From contig MU001517.1 in assembly GCA_010093485.1 (NCBI GenBank), positions 124,001-188,000 of the forward strand: a stretch of 64,000 nucleotides of DNA, written 5' to 3'. The notes beneath the pieces were generated by a model. It did no database searches. It had not been told where the DNA came from and worked only from the letters and a program-made list of their open reading frames with translations. Numbering within the stretch: position 1 is the first letter of the stretch; each line of letters begins with the position of its first letter. This document shows positions 1 through 14,840 of this stretch, in pieces. The stretch is from Karstenula rhodostoma CBS 690.94. Lineage: Eukaryota; Ascomycota; Dothideomycetes; Pleosporales; Didymosphaeriaceae. A program made the position numbers and the translations under genes.

Positions 1-122
1 AAATATAGAGGATAGTATATTATAATATAGAGTTAATTATAATAAATAAAAGACTATAGTATCTTTTTAATTTATATATTATATTTATAACTTATTACTC
101 TATTTTATAGTAGTTAAATAGT

Positions 123-284
123 ATTAAAATAGTTAAAGTAATAATAATCTTAAAGCTATAATTATATATAACTTACTCTACTAATTACCCTAATACTCCC
201 TCCTTTTTATAGGTGCCCTCCTAATAGGTATTTATAGGTGCCTCCTTATTATCTTCTATAACTCTAGAATCCCTATATACCTAG
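123..284 (+). repeat. RIP-mutated copy of the 30368-30500 repeat
   Basis: Bases 123-203 align without gaps to 30368-30448. I count 26 differences in 81 positions and all are C-to-T or G-to-A in this copy. The match continues to about 284, again with transitions only, apart from a 28-bp extra unit here (an internal duplication of the part ending ataggtgcc). This is a direct before-and-after RIP pair. The identity of the parent element is unknown. Confidence 0.88.
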
Positions 285-1043
285 TAGTAGCTAGCTTATA
301 TATTAAAGAGGGGGCTAGAGGAGTTAAAACGCGATATAAAGTTAACTATAGTTAAGGGGGAAAGAAAAGGATATAGCCTCTAATTAATAGAAGAATAGTA
401 TTTCTAGGGTTATAGATACCTTTACACGGCCCCTATACTTAAGTGCTACGAGGTATAAGTATATACTGGCACGAATTTTACCTAATTAATATTACGTTAT
501 ATATTTTATATATAATATAAAGAATACTCTATAGTATCTAGAAATAGTATTAAAAGTATATAATACTAAGTAAAAGATATTTAAAAAATATATCTTCCTT
601 ATATTCCCTAGCTACGCGTGTAAGAGTACTATTATATAAGGGATTAAACCCTAGTTAGTTAGCCTATACGTGACGCGTTTTTATAATATCTACCCCCGCT
701 TTACTATAGCTAGAGTTTCCCTATAATAGGGATATATTTATCTAAATAAATATATTATATCCCTATATAGGTATATTATATCCCTATATAGGGAAACTTT
801 AGTTAAAATAAGTAATAAATTTTATAAATAGGGAAAAGTTTCCCTTTTTAAGTATAAAATATCTCTAGAAAGGATATTTTATATAATAGAATATATATAA
901 TTTTATATTTCTATACTATAGCTTTTTTTTATACTAATAATAACTATTAGTATAATAGTAATATATATATAGAAAATAGGAATTTATTATTTTCTTTAAA
1001 AATATATACTTAAATACTATTATATATATATATTATTTACTAC

Positions 1044-1190
1044 TAGTATAAAAGCTTATTATTTAGCCTTATACTAATAATTACTATTAGTATAAGAATT
1101 TATTATTTAGCCTTATACTAATAGTTACTACTAGTATAAAAGCTTATTATCTAGTCTTATACTAATAGTTATTACTAGTATAAAAGCTTA
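1044..1190 (+). repeat. 44-bp tandem repeat, about 3.3 copies
   Basis: The heptamer tagtata recurs at 1044, 1088, 1132 and 1176, an exact 44-bp period. Each unit carries the inverted motif tatactaata / tagtata around a short loop, so each can fold into a small hairpin. Units differ by a few transitions, as expected for an array mutated after duplication. Confidence 0.85.
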
Positions 1191-2310
1191 TAGATATATA
1201 AAGGTTTTAAAGTAGATAGATAATTACCTCTAAAGATATATTAGTCTCTAGGTAATAGTAATAGTAAGGAGGGAAAAGGGAAAAAAAGCTAGTAAAAGAA
1301 AGATATATTAATAAATCTACTACTATACTTCTAGTAGTAGTAGTAGTAATAGTAAAAAAAAGGAAAAAAAAGTTATAATATTATAATTAACTATCTAAAA
1401 TAGAATATAAATTTACTTAAAATATAAAAATAGCTATTTAAATATATATTCTTATTAATATACTTTTATAAGTTATATTAATAGAGATAAATAGTAGTAG
1501 TAATAGTCTTTATATAGTCCCCTTTTTATAAATTTATACTCTATATTACTAGATATATAAAGACTTTAGAATAGATAAATAATTACCTTTAAAGACTTAT
1601 TAGTTTCTAAGTAGTAGTAGTAGTAAGGGGGGAGGAGGAACTAGTAAAAAAAAAATATATTAGTAAATCTACTACTATACTTTTAGTAGTAATAGTAAGT
1701 AAAAAATTATATAGTTTCTTTATTATAAATTTATACTTTATACTACTAGATATATAGAGGCTTTAGGGTAGATAAATAATTACCCTTAAAGACTTATTAG
1801 TCTCTAGGTAGTAGTAATAATAAGGGGGAAAGAGAAACTAATAAAAGAGAGATATATTAGTAGATTTACTACTATATTTCTAGTAGTAGTAGTAGTAGTA
1901 ATAATAGGGAGAAAAGAAAAAGGAAAAAAAAAAAAAAAGCTATAGTATTATAGTTAACTATTTAAAATAAGATATAAATTTACTTAAGGTATAGAAAGTA
2001 TATCTAATAGCTAATAAATACTAATTAAACTTAACTAGTATAGTATTATATATTTATATAATAAAGTTTAAGTTCTTATTTACTAAGTTATACCTACTCT
2101 ATATTTTAGTAATAGAGCTTATTATATTACTTCTAGTTAAGTATAGTTACTTAAATATATATATATTACTTTTATTAATATATTTTTATAAATTATACTA
2201 GTAGGGATAGGTAGTAATAATAGTAGGGAGGAGAGTACTAGTAAAAGAAATATATATTAATAGATTTACTATTATATTTCTAGTAGTAATAGTAATAGAA
2301 AGGGAGAGAA
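1191..2310 (+). repeat. Degenerate dispersed repeat, 3-5 copies of about 150-200 bp
   Basis: A module starting gatatataaag, followed by a tagataaataattacc-like stretch, a purine-rich ggagggaaaag-like run and a tag(n) tract, recurs near 1192, 1551 and 1747. Partial copies lie near 2205 and 2290. Copies differ mostly by transitions. No coding content is recognisable. Confidence 0.6.
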
Positions 2311-5300
2311 AGAAACTAATAAAAGAAAAGTATATTAATAAATCTACTATTATACTTCTAGTAGTAGTAGAAAGAGGAATACTAATAAAAAAAATATATT
2401 AATAAATCTACTACTATATTTCTAATACTAGAAAGGGGTTATAACTTCTAAATTAATATTTCTATATAATTAAATATATAGAGTATACTATAAGTTTATA
2501 TAAAGGTAATATTATTATTAATTTACTAAAACTAATAAAGAATAGAGTTTATCTAAGAATATTTTATTTTTTTACTATTATATAAATAGGTTAGTTTTAT
2601 TAAAAGATTACTTATAGAGAGATTATCTAATAGCTATAGAGTTCCTTATAGATATAGATATATTAGACTACTCCTTTTAGTTTTACTATAGTATAATTAT
2701 TTTTTTTTTTTAATTCTAATACCTTTTATTTTATATACTTACTAATAAGATAGTAATACTAAGATTTCTTTTTAGTAGTACTAATTTTCTAGATATAAAC
2801 TCTCCTTAAAATATACCTAATAGCTAATCTAGTATAAGTAGGAGGTAGCTCTAGAATATCTAATAAAATATTCTTTTATACTAATATATTATATACTAGA
2901 TAAGAGCTATATAGGAATAAGAATTCTAATACCTCTAAATATTATTATAGATATTTAGGGGGAGGTATAGAAAAGGTATATTATAGTCTAATAGATATAT
3001 TATTAGTAGAGGTATAAAACTTTATTTTTAGCCCTAGTTACTAGTAGTACTAGTAGTATATTTCTAGCTCTAGTAGTTAGTAATAATAATTATATATTTC
3101 TAAATTTTATTATAGATTTTTAGGGGGAGGTATAGAAGAGATATATTATTAGTAGAAATATATAGTTTTATACCTAGTTCTAGTTACTTATAATACTAGT
3201 ACTATATTACTAGCCCTAGCTATAATAATAGTTTTATTACTATTTTATTTTAGTATAGAATATTATATATATATTCTTAACCCTAGATTATATATAAGTA
3301 TATATTAAATTAATAGCTTTAACTCCTCCTCTATTTAGGCCTATACCCTTTTACTTAAGTCTTCTCCTATTAGATCTTTTTATTTACTATATAGTAGAGT
3401 TTTTTTATAGCCTACTTAGTTTTATTTAATAGAGGGTATCCTCTTTTTTTTAATATCCTAACTAGTAATACTATAGGCGCTAATATCTTAGTATCTATAG
3501 ACTTTAAAGAGAAACTTTATAATAGTAAAAATATTAATATAGGCGCTAGTACCTATATTAAGTTAGGTAAGGGTAAAGATAGTACTAATAATAATACTAA
3601 TAATAAGGATATAAATATAGAACTATAGTTATTTAATATATTATTCTATTTATAGTATAGAGGATTAAATTTATAATAGTATAGATATAAGTATAGATAT
3701 AGAACTATATTTACTTAATATATTATTTTATCTATAATATAAAGGATTAGGCTTATAGTAGTATAGATATAGATATAGGTATAGAACTATAGCTACTTAG
3801 TATATTACTCTACTTATAGTATAAAAAATTAAATTTATAGTAGTAATAGCTAAATTACCTATAATAATACCCTCTATAGTAAGTAAGGTAGTAGTAATAA
3901 GGGTAAGAGTAGGTAGTAGTAAATCTTTATTACCTCTCTTTAAAAGAGGGAGTATTACTTTCCTCCCTTAGATATTATAGTAGGTATAGGGATTAAAATA
4001 ATATTAAGTATTAACTACTTTAAAATAGGACTACTTATAGGTATTCTAGATAGAATTAAAGTACTTAGAGTTAAATAGTATAATTATATATATTAAGGAG
4101 AAGAAAAGTAATTACTTAATATATATTTAAGTATAAACTTACCTATTTACTAGACTATTATTTATATATTACTATAGTAACTATATTAGAAAAGTATACC
4201 TAGTAATTAATATTAGAAATATACTACTAGTATTACTAGTAGTTAAAACTAGCTATATATATAAGGGAAATTACTTAGTCTAATAGTCTAGCTATAATTT
4301 ATAGTTACTAAAAGACTATATAAATTACTATATAATTAACTAGTATAGACTAGCTATAATTAGTCTATATATAATATAACTATAGCTAGTCTATACTAGT
4401 AAGGATAGAGAGGATAAAGAGAAAAGAGTATATAAATAGTTAGAGAAGTATTTAGGGGGCTAGTAATATTATATAGATTACTATAGAATTAACTAGTATA
4501 AACTAGCTATAATTAGCTTATATATAGGTATCTATAGCTTATTTAAATAAGGGAGAGGGATAGGATAAAGAGGATAAAAAGGGTAAGAATAGAGACTAAT
4601 AATCTAGTACTATAAAGAGTAGTTTTCTACTTCTAAGGACTATATAGTTAGAGACTACTTTTTAAGAATAAAATTAATAGTATATATTATATTATTAAAT
4701 ATTAATTTATACTAAAGTACTTAATATATAGGTAAGAGAGATATTTATAGGGCTAGTAATACTATTAAGGCTAATAATATAAAATAATCTATCTTCTTTA
4801 CTATTAGCCTACTTATTTCTATTATAAAATTAACTAGTATAAACTAGTTTCTCTATAGTAGAAATAAGTAGAAAAGAATAAAGAGGAGGAAAAGAATAAA
4901 AAAAAGGAAAAATATAAATAATTAAGAGAACTCTAAAGTAAGAGTTTAGGGGGATACCTATAGGGCTAGTAATACTACTAGTACTAGTAATATAGATAAA
5001 CTATCTTTTTTACTTTTAGCCTACTTATTTCTATTATAGGATTAGTTAGTATAGACTAGCTATAATTAGTTTATATATAGTATAAGCTATAGCTTAACTA
5101 GTAAAAAAAAGAATAGAAAAGGTAAAAGGAATATCTAGAAAGTACCTAAATATTATTATCTTTAGTTATAGTCTCTAAACTAAACTACTTATACTTAAGT
5201 TATTAAAAATTTTCTCTCTAGTCTATTTATTATTTTAGTAACTATATAATTAGAGACTACTTTTTAAAAATAAAATTAATAATATATATTATATTATTAG

Positions 5301-5553
5301 ATATTTATCTATACTAGAGTACCTAATATATAGGCGAGGGGAGTACTACTATATAGGTAAAGGGGGTACCTAGGAGAGTATCTAGAGGTTTCTAGGGGAG
5401 GGTACTAAAGGGCTAGTATATCTAAACTATAGAAATAGTAAGAGGGGGAGAGTTAGGACTAGAAATATAATTAAGGCTAGAAATATAGTACTAGTACTAC
5501 TAGTAGTTAAAATTAGCCTACCTTATAAAACTATTAATATAAGTCTATATATT

Positions 5554-5962
5554 ACCTTTAGAAATCTAATACTAATAATATAGAGGTTAATAAATAAAAA
5601 TAGCTCTCTATAGTAAAATAAATTAAAATAGCTATATTTAATAATAAGCCTATAGACCCCCTTTAGAAAACTAATACTAATAATATAGAGGTTAATAAAT
5701 AAGAATAGCTCTCTATAGTAAAATAAATTAAAATAGCTATATTTAATAGTAAATTTATAGACCCCCTTTAGAAAACTAATACTAATAATATAGAGATTAA
5801 TAAATAAAAATAGTTCTTTATAATAAAATAAGTTAAAATAGCTATATTTAATAGTAAGCCTATAGACCCTCTTTAGAAAACTAATACTAATAATATAGAG
5901 GTTAATAAATAAAAATAGCTCTCTATAATAGAGTAAATTAAAATAGTTATATTTAATAGTAA
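5554..5962 (+). repeat. 105-bp tandem repeat, about four copies
   Basis: The motif tagag(g/a)ttaataaat begins at 5581, 5686, 5791 and 5896, an exact 105-bp period. The units are nearly identical and less diverged than most of the block. This suggests a comparatively recent tandem amplification, or one that happened after most RIP. Confidence 0.88.
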
Positions 5963-8900
5963 GTACTATTAATAGAAATTAGAGAAGGTAAGGCTTAAAG
6001 ATATAATAAATACCTCTAATACTTATAAAAATTATTATTAATATAAGGAGGTAATAGTTATAGTAAATAGCTATAAAGTTAGTAAAGACTAGGGGAGAAA
6101 GAAAAGGAAAAAAAGAAAAAGAAAAAAGAAAAGGAAAAGCTAGGGCTAGTAATACTACTAGGGCTAGTACTACTACTAAGGCTAGTAATTTAGTATTAGT
6201 ATAGTTATTTATTTAGATAACTATATAGTTAGAAACTACTCTTTAGAAATAAAATTAATAATATATATTATATTATTAGGTATTTATTTATACTTATACT
6301 TTTAGTAGTATAAAGTAAAATATTTACTATAGATAAGGGGAACTATATTCTAGGGCTAGTATACTAAAGCTATAAAGGGGGCTAGGGCTAGTAATTCTCT
6401 ACTACTAGTACTTAGTACTAGCTAAGACTAATAATAAAGTACCTATAGTACTAGTTACTAAACTAAAAAAAAAGTATTTACTAGTAGTACTAGACTATTA
6501 TACTATATAAGAACTATATAGTTATTAGAGTATTTTTAATATTAAACTCTATTACTATTAAATTTCTAGCCCTACTCCTTAATATTTAATTAAAGTACTA
6601 ACTTATCTTATTAAGTCTAATATTACTATTTTATAGAAGAATATATAGTAGATAGATATTATAACTCTTATTAATAATATTACTTAGGAAACTATCTATA
6701 CTATTAATATTATTACTTAGAAGGCTACCTATATTATTAATAATATTACTTAGAATACTATCTATATATTATAGAGATTCACTATAAGGTAGGGTAACTT
6801 AATAAAGTAGGGGGGATAAAAAGGTATATTATACTTTACTAATATACGAATAAAGGGGGACTAAAAAAGTGGCTAAGACTTACCTAGCGTCTATATACAG
6901 GCTAACTAAAAAGGACGTAGCGCCAAGCTATTTAAAACGGATAATTATCTATACTATAGCTAAATTCTAAAATTCCCTAATATTAGTATATATATTATAT
7001 TCCTATAATATACCCTAAGAGTATATATTATATAGTTAAGAACTACTAAAGGTATAGTTAAATTCTATTAAAAATATCTTTAAATACTATCTAATATACT
7101 AATTATAGTATTATTAGCCTACTATTATTATAAACTTTTTTAAAATACTTTTTTTAAAATATATAGATCTATTTAGGTAGGTTATAATTTATAATAACCC
7201 TTTAATATTCTTTATAGCTATACTCTATATCCTCTTATATATTCTTTTTATATACTTAGTACTCCTAACTAAGATATCTATACTAAAAGTAAAGAGGATT
7301 CTAAATTTTATTAAATTTATTCTCTCTTATTAGTTAAAAGTAGGCTTAAATTCTTACTTTTAATTATTTTAATTTTAGTTAGGAGGTTATTAGTACCTCT
7401 ATATACCTTTTAAGTGTAGCTTAGTAATATAAATATTCCTCTAAAGGACTAGCTAGGTAAAGATAGATTATAGAACTATTTTTAATATTCTATAAATAAT
7501 TATATATTAATAGTACCCTAGTATAATATTACTTAGTTTATAATATCTATATTAATTAGTTATAGAATACTTATAATAATAATATTTATATATTTACTTT
7601 TCTAATCTCCTTATCTATAGAGTTATTCCCTTTATTATTCCTATTTTTATATTTAGTACCTATATACTCTATAGATATAAGGCCCTTTCTAGAAAGGTTA
7701 TTAAATATATTAGCCTTAGAATAAGACTACTATATAGGTAGAGGGTACTTTTTTACCTTCTAGTTTATAGGTATTAGTAAGTATAGTATAATTCTAAGCT
7801 ATTTAGTTTCTTTAGAAATATCTCTAAATATATTATTCTAGTTTTAAAGATTTAGATTATCTCTATTACTAAGTATATAGGTACTAGTATAGATACTAAA
7901 TATAGAGAAGTTAAAATTATAGAGATAGTTAGTATTATTAGTTTAATATAAAACTAGTAATAAGATATATTCTAATAGATATTTATTAACCTATATAGGA
8001 AACTCTATTTAAAGGGGTACCTAGATAATAAGCTTATTAAGCTCTAAGATAATAGTAGTAGTAATAGTAATAATAGGGGTAAAAATAAAAGTAATATTTA
8101 ATAATATAATAATATAATTAAGAATATTATTCTAGTAGATAATTAAAAGGATATAGATATTTTATTTTACTATACTTTATTAAAATATATTATACCTAAG
8201 AGTTATTAGTTATAAGTATTTTATTTAAAAGGTTAAAATAAATATACTACCTTCTATATATATATTAGATTTATAAACTATTTTTATAATATAGACTATA
8301 TTTTAAAGGTTAACTCTACTATACTAATAGTAGATATTAGTAAAAGAAAACTTTATTATAGATATATACTACTATTAAGTAGATAAAAGAGAGTAATTTA
8401 AAATAAACCTACTCTATAATCTAGAAAAACTATTTTAATAATTAGTATCTCTACTAAAATATTTTATATATATTAATTTTTTTTTCTACCTTATTATTAG
8501 TTAATATTAGTATAGGTAAGAAATTCTTATAAATACTATAATTATTAACTTAAAGTAAGTAAAAAGGTAATTATTAACCTTTATTTTTATTTTATCTCTA
8601 AAGTAATAGTTAGCGCCTCTTATAGACTTTAGTATAGTATAAGTAATTACTCTTATATTAATAATTCTATTTTTTTCTTACCCTATAATATCTAACTATA
8701 TAATTACCTACTATACTATCTACCTATATTTATTCTAGTATTTACTCTAGGATTATACCTTTATATATTTCCCTCTACTTTCTTTAACCTTTTAGTCTAT
8801 TAAGTATAACCCTATAAGTAGGCTATACTTATAATAGAAAAAGGTTTTATAAGTTTTTATATCCTTTATATTTCCTTAATAGTAATATATAGTATAATAT

Positions 8901-10169
8901 CTAAGCTAGCTTAATATCTTTTTTCTCTTATATATATATTACTAGTACTTATAGTATATTTAGAATAGTATTAATAAGAAAAATAATATATAAGTATTTC
9001 TACTCTTACTTCTATATCTATATCTATCCCTATACCTACTCCTTCTCTCTTAGCCCTAATTATTACTAATAATAATAATAATAATAATTTTATATCTATA
9101 CCTATAGGTTTTAATAGGGATATAAAGATAGGGGAGGCTAGAGGAAAAAAAAAAAGTAGAGATAATAGTAGTATCTTCTAAAAAGGTATATTTATATTTT
9201 TATTTTTAGCTACTTTTTATAAAAGTATATAAACTTTCTATTACTTTAATAGATTCTAATCTTATCTATAGGTATTATAAGTTTATTAGCTAAAAGTAAT
9301 TAGACTTAAGTAGACTTAGTTAAAGAGCTAACCCTAGATATAGGTTCTAAAAAATATAGTAGAAGTTATAGTTAACTAGTATTCCTATACTATATAGATT
9401 ATAGAGACTAAGGTAGGTAGACTTTTTAAAGGGGATAATTACTATAATTAGTATATTTAGAATAATTCTAAATATTAGGTATACTTAGCTAGGGCTTATA
9501 AGAATATAATCGCGAGGGCTAGCTTTAAATATACTAGATATTAGTATTTCTCTAGCTAGGGGACTTATAATTATAAGGTACTAAAGTTAATAAAAAAGTT
9601 AAAAAAGTCTTAGTAATATAGTTTTTATTAGCCCCCCTTATACTACTACTAATATAAAGATATACTTAAATACTCTATAGTATAAAAGCTTTACTTTATT
9701 AGATATAAAGTAGCGTAGTATAAGTCCCTATTATATAAAGTAGTAGTTATATTTATAACTATCTAGCTAGTTAAATAAAAGCCTATAATATAGACCTATT
9801 TTATACTAGATTACTATTCTCTTTTCTAGATATATTAATAAGGCTTATTTTAGGTTATTATTTAGATACTATATACTAGCTTTACCTTATTAGATATAGA
9901 ATAGTATAGTATAAGTCCCTATTATATAAAGTAGTAGTTATATTTATAATTACTTAGCTAGTTAAACTAGTATATAGTATACCTATTTAATAACTTAAGT
10001 AATTTATTAGTATAATAATATCTCTTTCTTTATAGTCCTCTAACTAGTAACTATTAGTATAAGATATACCTATCTAATAGTATAGGTAATCTACTAGTAT
10101 AATAATATCTCCCTCTTCTTCTACCTTTTCTAGCTAATAATATTATTAGTAGCTATAATTACTACTTAT

Positions 10170-10360
10170 ATATTTAGCTAGAAACTTTATTAATAGTTAT
10201 ATTATAGCGAACTATCTTAGAATTAAGTACTTAGCTAGAAACTATATTAATAATAGTATTACTATTAACTATCTTAGATTTAAGTACCTAGCTAGAGACT
10301 ATATTAATAATTATATTACTACTAACTACCTTAGGTTTAAGTACTAAGCTAGAAACTTTT
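10170..10360 (+). repeat. 57-bp tandem repeat, about 3.3 copies
   Basis: The motif tagctagaaac or a close variant recurs at 10175, 10232, 10289 and 10346, an exact 57-bp period (a multiple of three, so it could once have been coding). It sits immediately before the assembly gap, and repetitive sequence may have caused that gap. Confidence 0.8.
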
Positions 10361-10392
10361 TCTAATAATTTTTTCCTAATAATCGCGTTATT

Positions 10393-10952
10393 NNNNNNNN
10401 NNNNNNNNNNNNNNNNNNNNNNNNNNNNNNNNNNNNNNNNNNNNNNNNNNNNNNNNNNNNNNNNNNNNNNNNNNNNNNNNNNNNNNNNNNNNNNNNNNNN
10501 NNNNNNNNNNNNNNNNNNNNNNNNNNNNNNNNNNNNNNNNNNNNNNNNNNNNNNNNNNNNNNNNNNNNNNNNNNNNNNNNNNNNNNNNNNNNNNNNNNNN
10601 NNNNNNNNNNNNNNNNNNNNNNNNNNNNNNNNNNNNNNNNNNNNNNNNNNNNNNNNNNNNNNNNNNNNNNNNNNNNNNNNNNNNNNNNNNNNNNNNNNNN
10701 NNNNNNNNNNNNNNNNNNNNNNNNNNNNNNNNNNNNNNNNNNNNNNNNNNNNNNNNNNNNNNNNNNNNNNNNNNNNNNNNNNNNNNNNNNNNNNNNNNNN
10801 NNNNNNNNNNNNNNNNNNNNNNNNNNNNNNNNNNNNNNNNNNNNNNNNNNNNNNNNNNNNNNNNNNNNNNNNNNNNNNNNNNNNNNNNNNNNNNNNNNNN
10901 NNNNNNNNNNNNNNNNNNNNNNNNNNNNNNNNNNNNNNNNNNNNNNNNNNNN
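10393..10952. other. Assembly gap of 560 N
   Basis: An unbroken run of N lies inside the AT-rich block. It follows the 57-bp tandem array, so collapse of repeats during assembly is a plausible cause. The true length is unknown. Confidence 0.99.
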
Positions 10953-13900
10953 TATTTAATAGCTTATAAATATTACCTAATTAGGAAGTTTAATACCCTA
11001 TATTAATAATAAAAAATTACTAAAGTATTACTATTTCTATATAACCCTACTAAGCTATTATCTCTCTCTAAACCTAGTACTATTCTTTTAAAATTATTAA
11101 ATTCTTTTCCTTTAAGGCTTTACTCCTTTATTTAGTCTTAGGTATATTTTCTTTTATAATATTATTAGGTTAAAGCTATATATAGCTATCTATTTTATAG
11201 AATTACTTACTATAGAGTATTTAAATTATACTATTTAGGATATACTATACTATATCTATATAGAGTTAAAGACTTATCTAGAATTAACTTTTTTAATATA
11301 ACTACTAGTATTATCTATATTAGTATCTTTATTAAGTACTATACTATTTAATATACTACTACTAATAATATTACTATCTATAATTATAAATATTAGAGTA
11401 GGTCCTTACTATATTAGAGTAGGTCCTTATTATATTAAAGTAGGTTTTTACTATATTAAAGCTATTATATCTACCTTATATAGATATCCTCTTTTATATA
11501 CTAGTATAAGTATAGTAGAGGATATAGTAGTAGTAATTAATCTAACTATATAATATTCTTAACCTCTATTAGTATTAAATAAGTCTATTATAGTACCTAT
11601 AAGATATATCTTATAGTATTCTTTAAAATTATTTTCTAGAAACTCTAATATTACCTTAAGTATATAATAAGTTAAGTAGATATTATTAATAGCCTTATCT
11701 AATATATATATATCTAGTAGTTAATAGTTTAGTATACTAGTATAACTAGTACTATCTCTAGGTATATTTATATCCCTATTAGCTATTACCTTTTTTTATA
11801 ACTTTTATAATTTTAAGTACTAGTTATAAGTTTTCTAATACTATATCTTTAAGATTATCTTAAAAAAGGGCTAGTATTCCTTAAAGAGGTTAAAAAGTTA
11901 TATATAATTAGAGGGTAATTTCTTATATATCTATACCCTAATTTTATTATTAATATTATTCTAGATTTTTTCTTTTTCTTATACTAGCTATTAAGTACTA
12001 TAGATAATAGACTTTATATAACTCTTATTAAATTTATAAAGGAGGCTTATTATATAATTTAAGATTCCTTATATATAGTTTTAATATACCTAGAGCTATA
12101 CCTATAACCCTATAAATATAATAATAATATTTTATAATTTATTATTTCTTAAATACTAGATTAATTACCTATTAGTACTAGGTACTATAATATAGATAGG
12201 TATAATAAGAAGCTAGTATATAAACTTTACTAACCCTATAGCTATACTATTAGCTCTAGAAGTTATACTATTAGCTCTAAAAGGTATATTAGCTCTAGAA
12301 GGTATATTAGTTTTAGAAGCTATATACTTAGTTTTAAAAGCTATATTCCAGGTTAAGTATTAACTAGAAGCTATAACTAGTAGTAGTTAATAGATAGTAA
12401 AATAGAATTTAATAGTAGTAAGTATTTTTATAAGTAGTATATTAATAATATATATTAGTAGCGTATATTTATACTTAGGAATCTATTAGGCTAGGTATCC
12501 TAGGTAATTAACTCTATAGAGGAGTAGTATAATATAAATAGTAGCTAGATATTTATAATTAAATTATAGGGTATATAATAGTAGTATATATATATAAATA
12601 CTAAAGGGGTAATTATACTACTAGAGGAAAGTCTAGGAGACTCTAGGAATTATCTATCTATAAAAGGACTATTTAGTTATAATAAGAATTCTTAAATAAT
12701 AAAATAACCTCCTATAGTAGTATATATATATAAATATATATTAATATTATAAAGGGGTAATTATACTAATAGGGGTAGAGTCTAGGAGACTCTAGAAATT
12801 ATCTATATATAGAATAACTAATTAGTTATAATAAAGACTTTTAAGTAGTAAGTTAATATTCTATTCTTTTTTAATTATCTATATAATTTATATATATTAG
12901 TAGCTACCACTACTACTATTTAGCTCTATTAAAGTATAAGTCCTTTATTATTTACTTATCTTATAGTATTTATTAACCTACTAAATAGATAATACCTATA
13001 ATTACTAAAATAAGGGTTACCTATTATACTAGTAAATTTATTAAATATAGTCCTTATACTAGAAAGCTATTATAGAAGCTATAAAAGATATAGTAGTTAT
13101 AGGGAATATATCTAATATAGCTAGTAGTTATTACTACCCTTAAAAATTTCTAGAATAAGAACTTATATATTAGTAATAGTAGTAGTAATAGTAATAATAA
13201 TATATCTAGTAATTATAAACCTAAATATTCTTATCTAGAGGATAAATAGCTATATTATATAATAGATAATATATATATAACTAAGAATAAGGTAATAACT
13301 ATAAAAGGCTCTAAATTAACTCCTCTACTACCTTCTAAGTAGTAGTAAATCCCCTAATTACTAGTTTTAATACTTAAATTAAAGTATAATAATAGACCTC
13401 TTCTATACTATTATTAGTATATATACTTTTAGCTAGGTATTAATAGAGTATAAATCCTTCTATCTAGTATATATAGAGTAAATAGGTACTTAGAGCTTCT
13501 CTATATAATTATACTATTAAAGTAAAAGGTAGAGTAGAAAGGTATATAGCTTAGTAAACTATTCTAGACTATAAATATAATAGTAATAGTCTATATTAAT
13601 AGAGAGTAGGAAGATAAATATATTAGCTAATTAATTACTAAAAAGAATATATACTATTATCTAGTATACTTTAGAGGTATTTATAGGTATAAGGAGAAGT
13701 ATACTCTTCTAAAAAGGGACTTATATATTAACTTTAACTTTATTCTTATACTAGTATTTCTAGACTTATCTAATATATCTCTTATCTAGTCTATTCTCTC
13801 GCTATAATAGTTAATAATAATTAATATTATAGTAATAATAGGGCCTTAAATTATTATTAATAAAATATAGAAGTATAAGAATATAACTTATATAAATATT

Positions 13901-14840
13901 AATAGGGTCTACTAGGTAATTTATAAGTTTAAAGAGGATATATCTAGGTATATAGATTATTACTATTATATATTAGTTAATATTATAAGATAGTAAAATA
14001 CTAGTATTACTATAGGTAAGTTAACTATAAAGAAGTTATTAGATATTATAATCTCTACCTTATATAGCTATTATAAAAGGGACTAGCTATAAAAGAATAA
14101 TAAGAGTAGTATAATTCTTAAAAGAATAAACTAGATAAATAGAATTATAATTTTAATAGTATATATACTTATAGCTTTATTAGATAAGTAGTTAGTAGAT
14201 ACTTTAGTAGAGAATACTATCTAGAATAGTTAGAATTAAAAGAGTAATAATAGTAATATAAACTTTTTATATAACTTCTATAAGAATTTAGCTCTCTAAT
14301 TAATAGTAAGTTTTTAAGAGAAGAAGTAATATTAATAGAAAGTATTATTAGGGTAATATTAATATAGATAAATTTATATTTTATATATATAATACTTACT
14401 CTTTAGCCTATATTATAATACTAAAAGTATACTAATATACCCTTATATAATATCTATAATATAAAGAATACTCTAAACTAACTTAATATATATTATATTA
14501 TATACTCTAGTAATTACCTTTTATAGTAGTTATAATAGTATACTATATATAGTATATAATATATATTAATATAAGAAAGTTTTTAATAAAACCTATTTAT
14601 ACCTTATATATTACTTTTTAGGGCTATTAATTTTATACCCTCTATCTATTATAGAAAAAGAATATATCTAGCTCTTTAATATCTCCCCCCCCTATAGTAA
14701 TAATAATAATAAGTTTAACTTCTCTACCTTTTTTAGTTCTAAGCTTTAGCCCTAGTGTCCTATATTAAGGAATATTTCTAAGGAAGCTAAGGAACTTAAA
14801 ATAATACTATAATAATTAGTATTTAAAGTCTTTAAAATAA

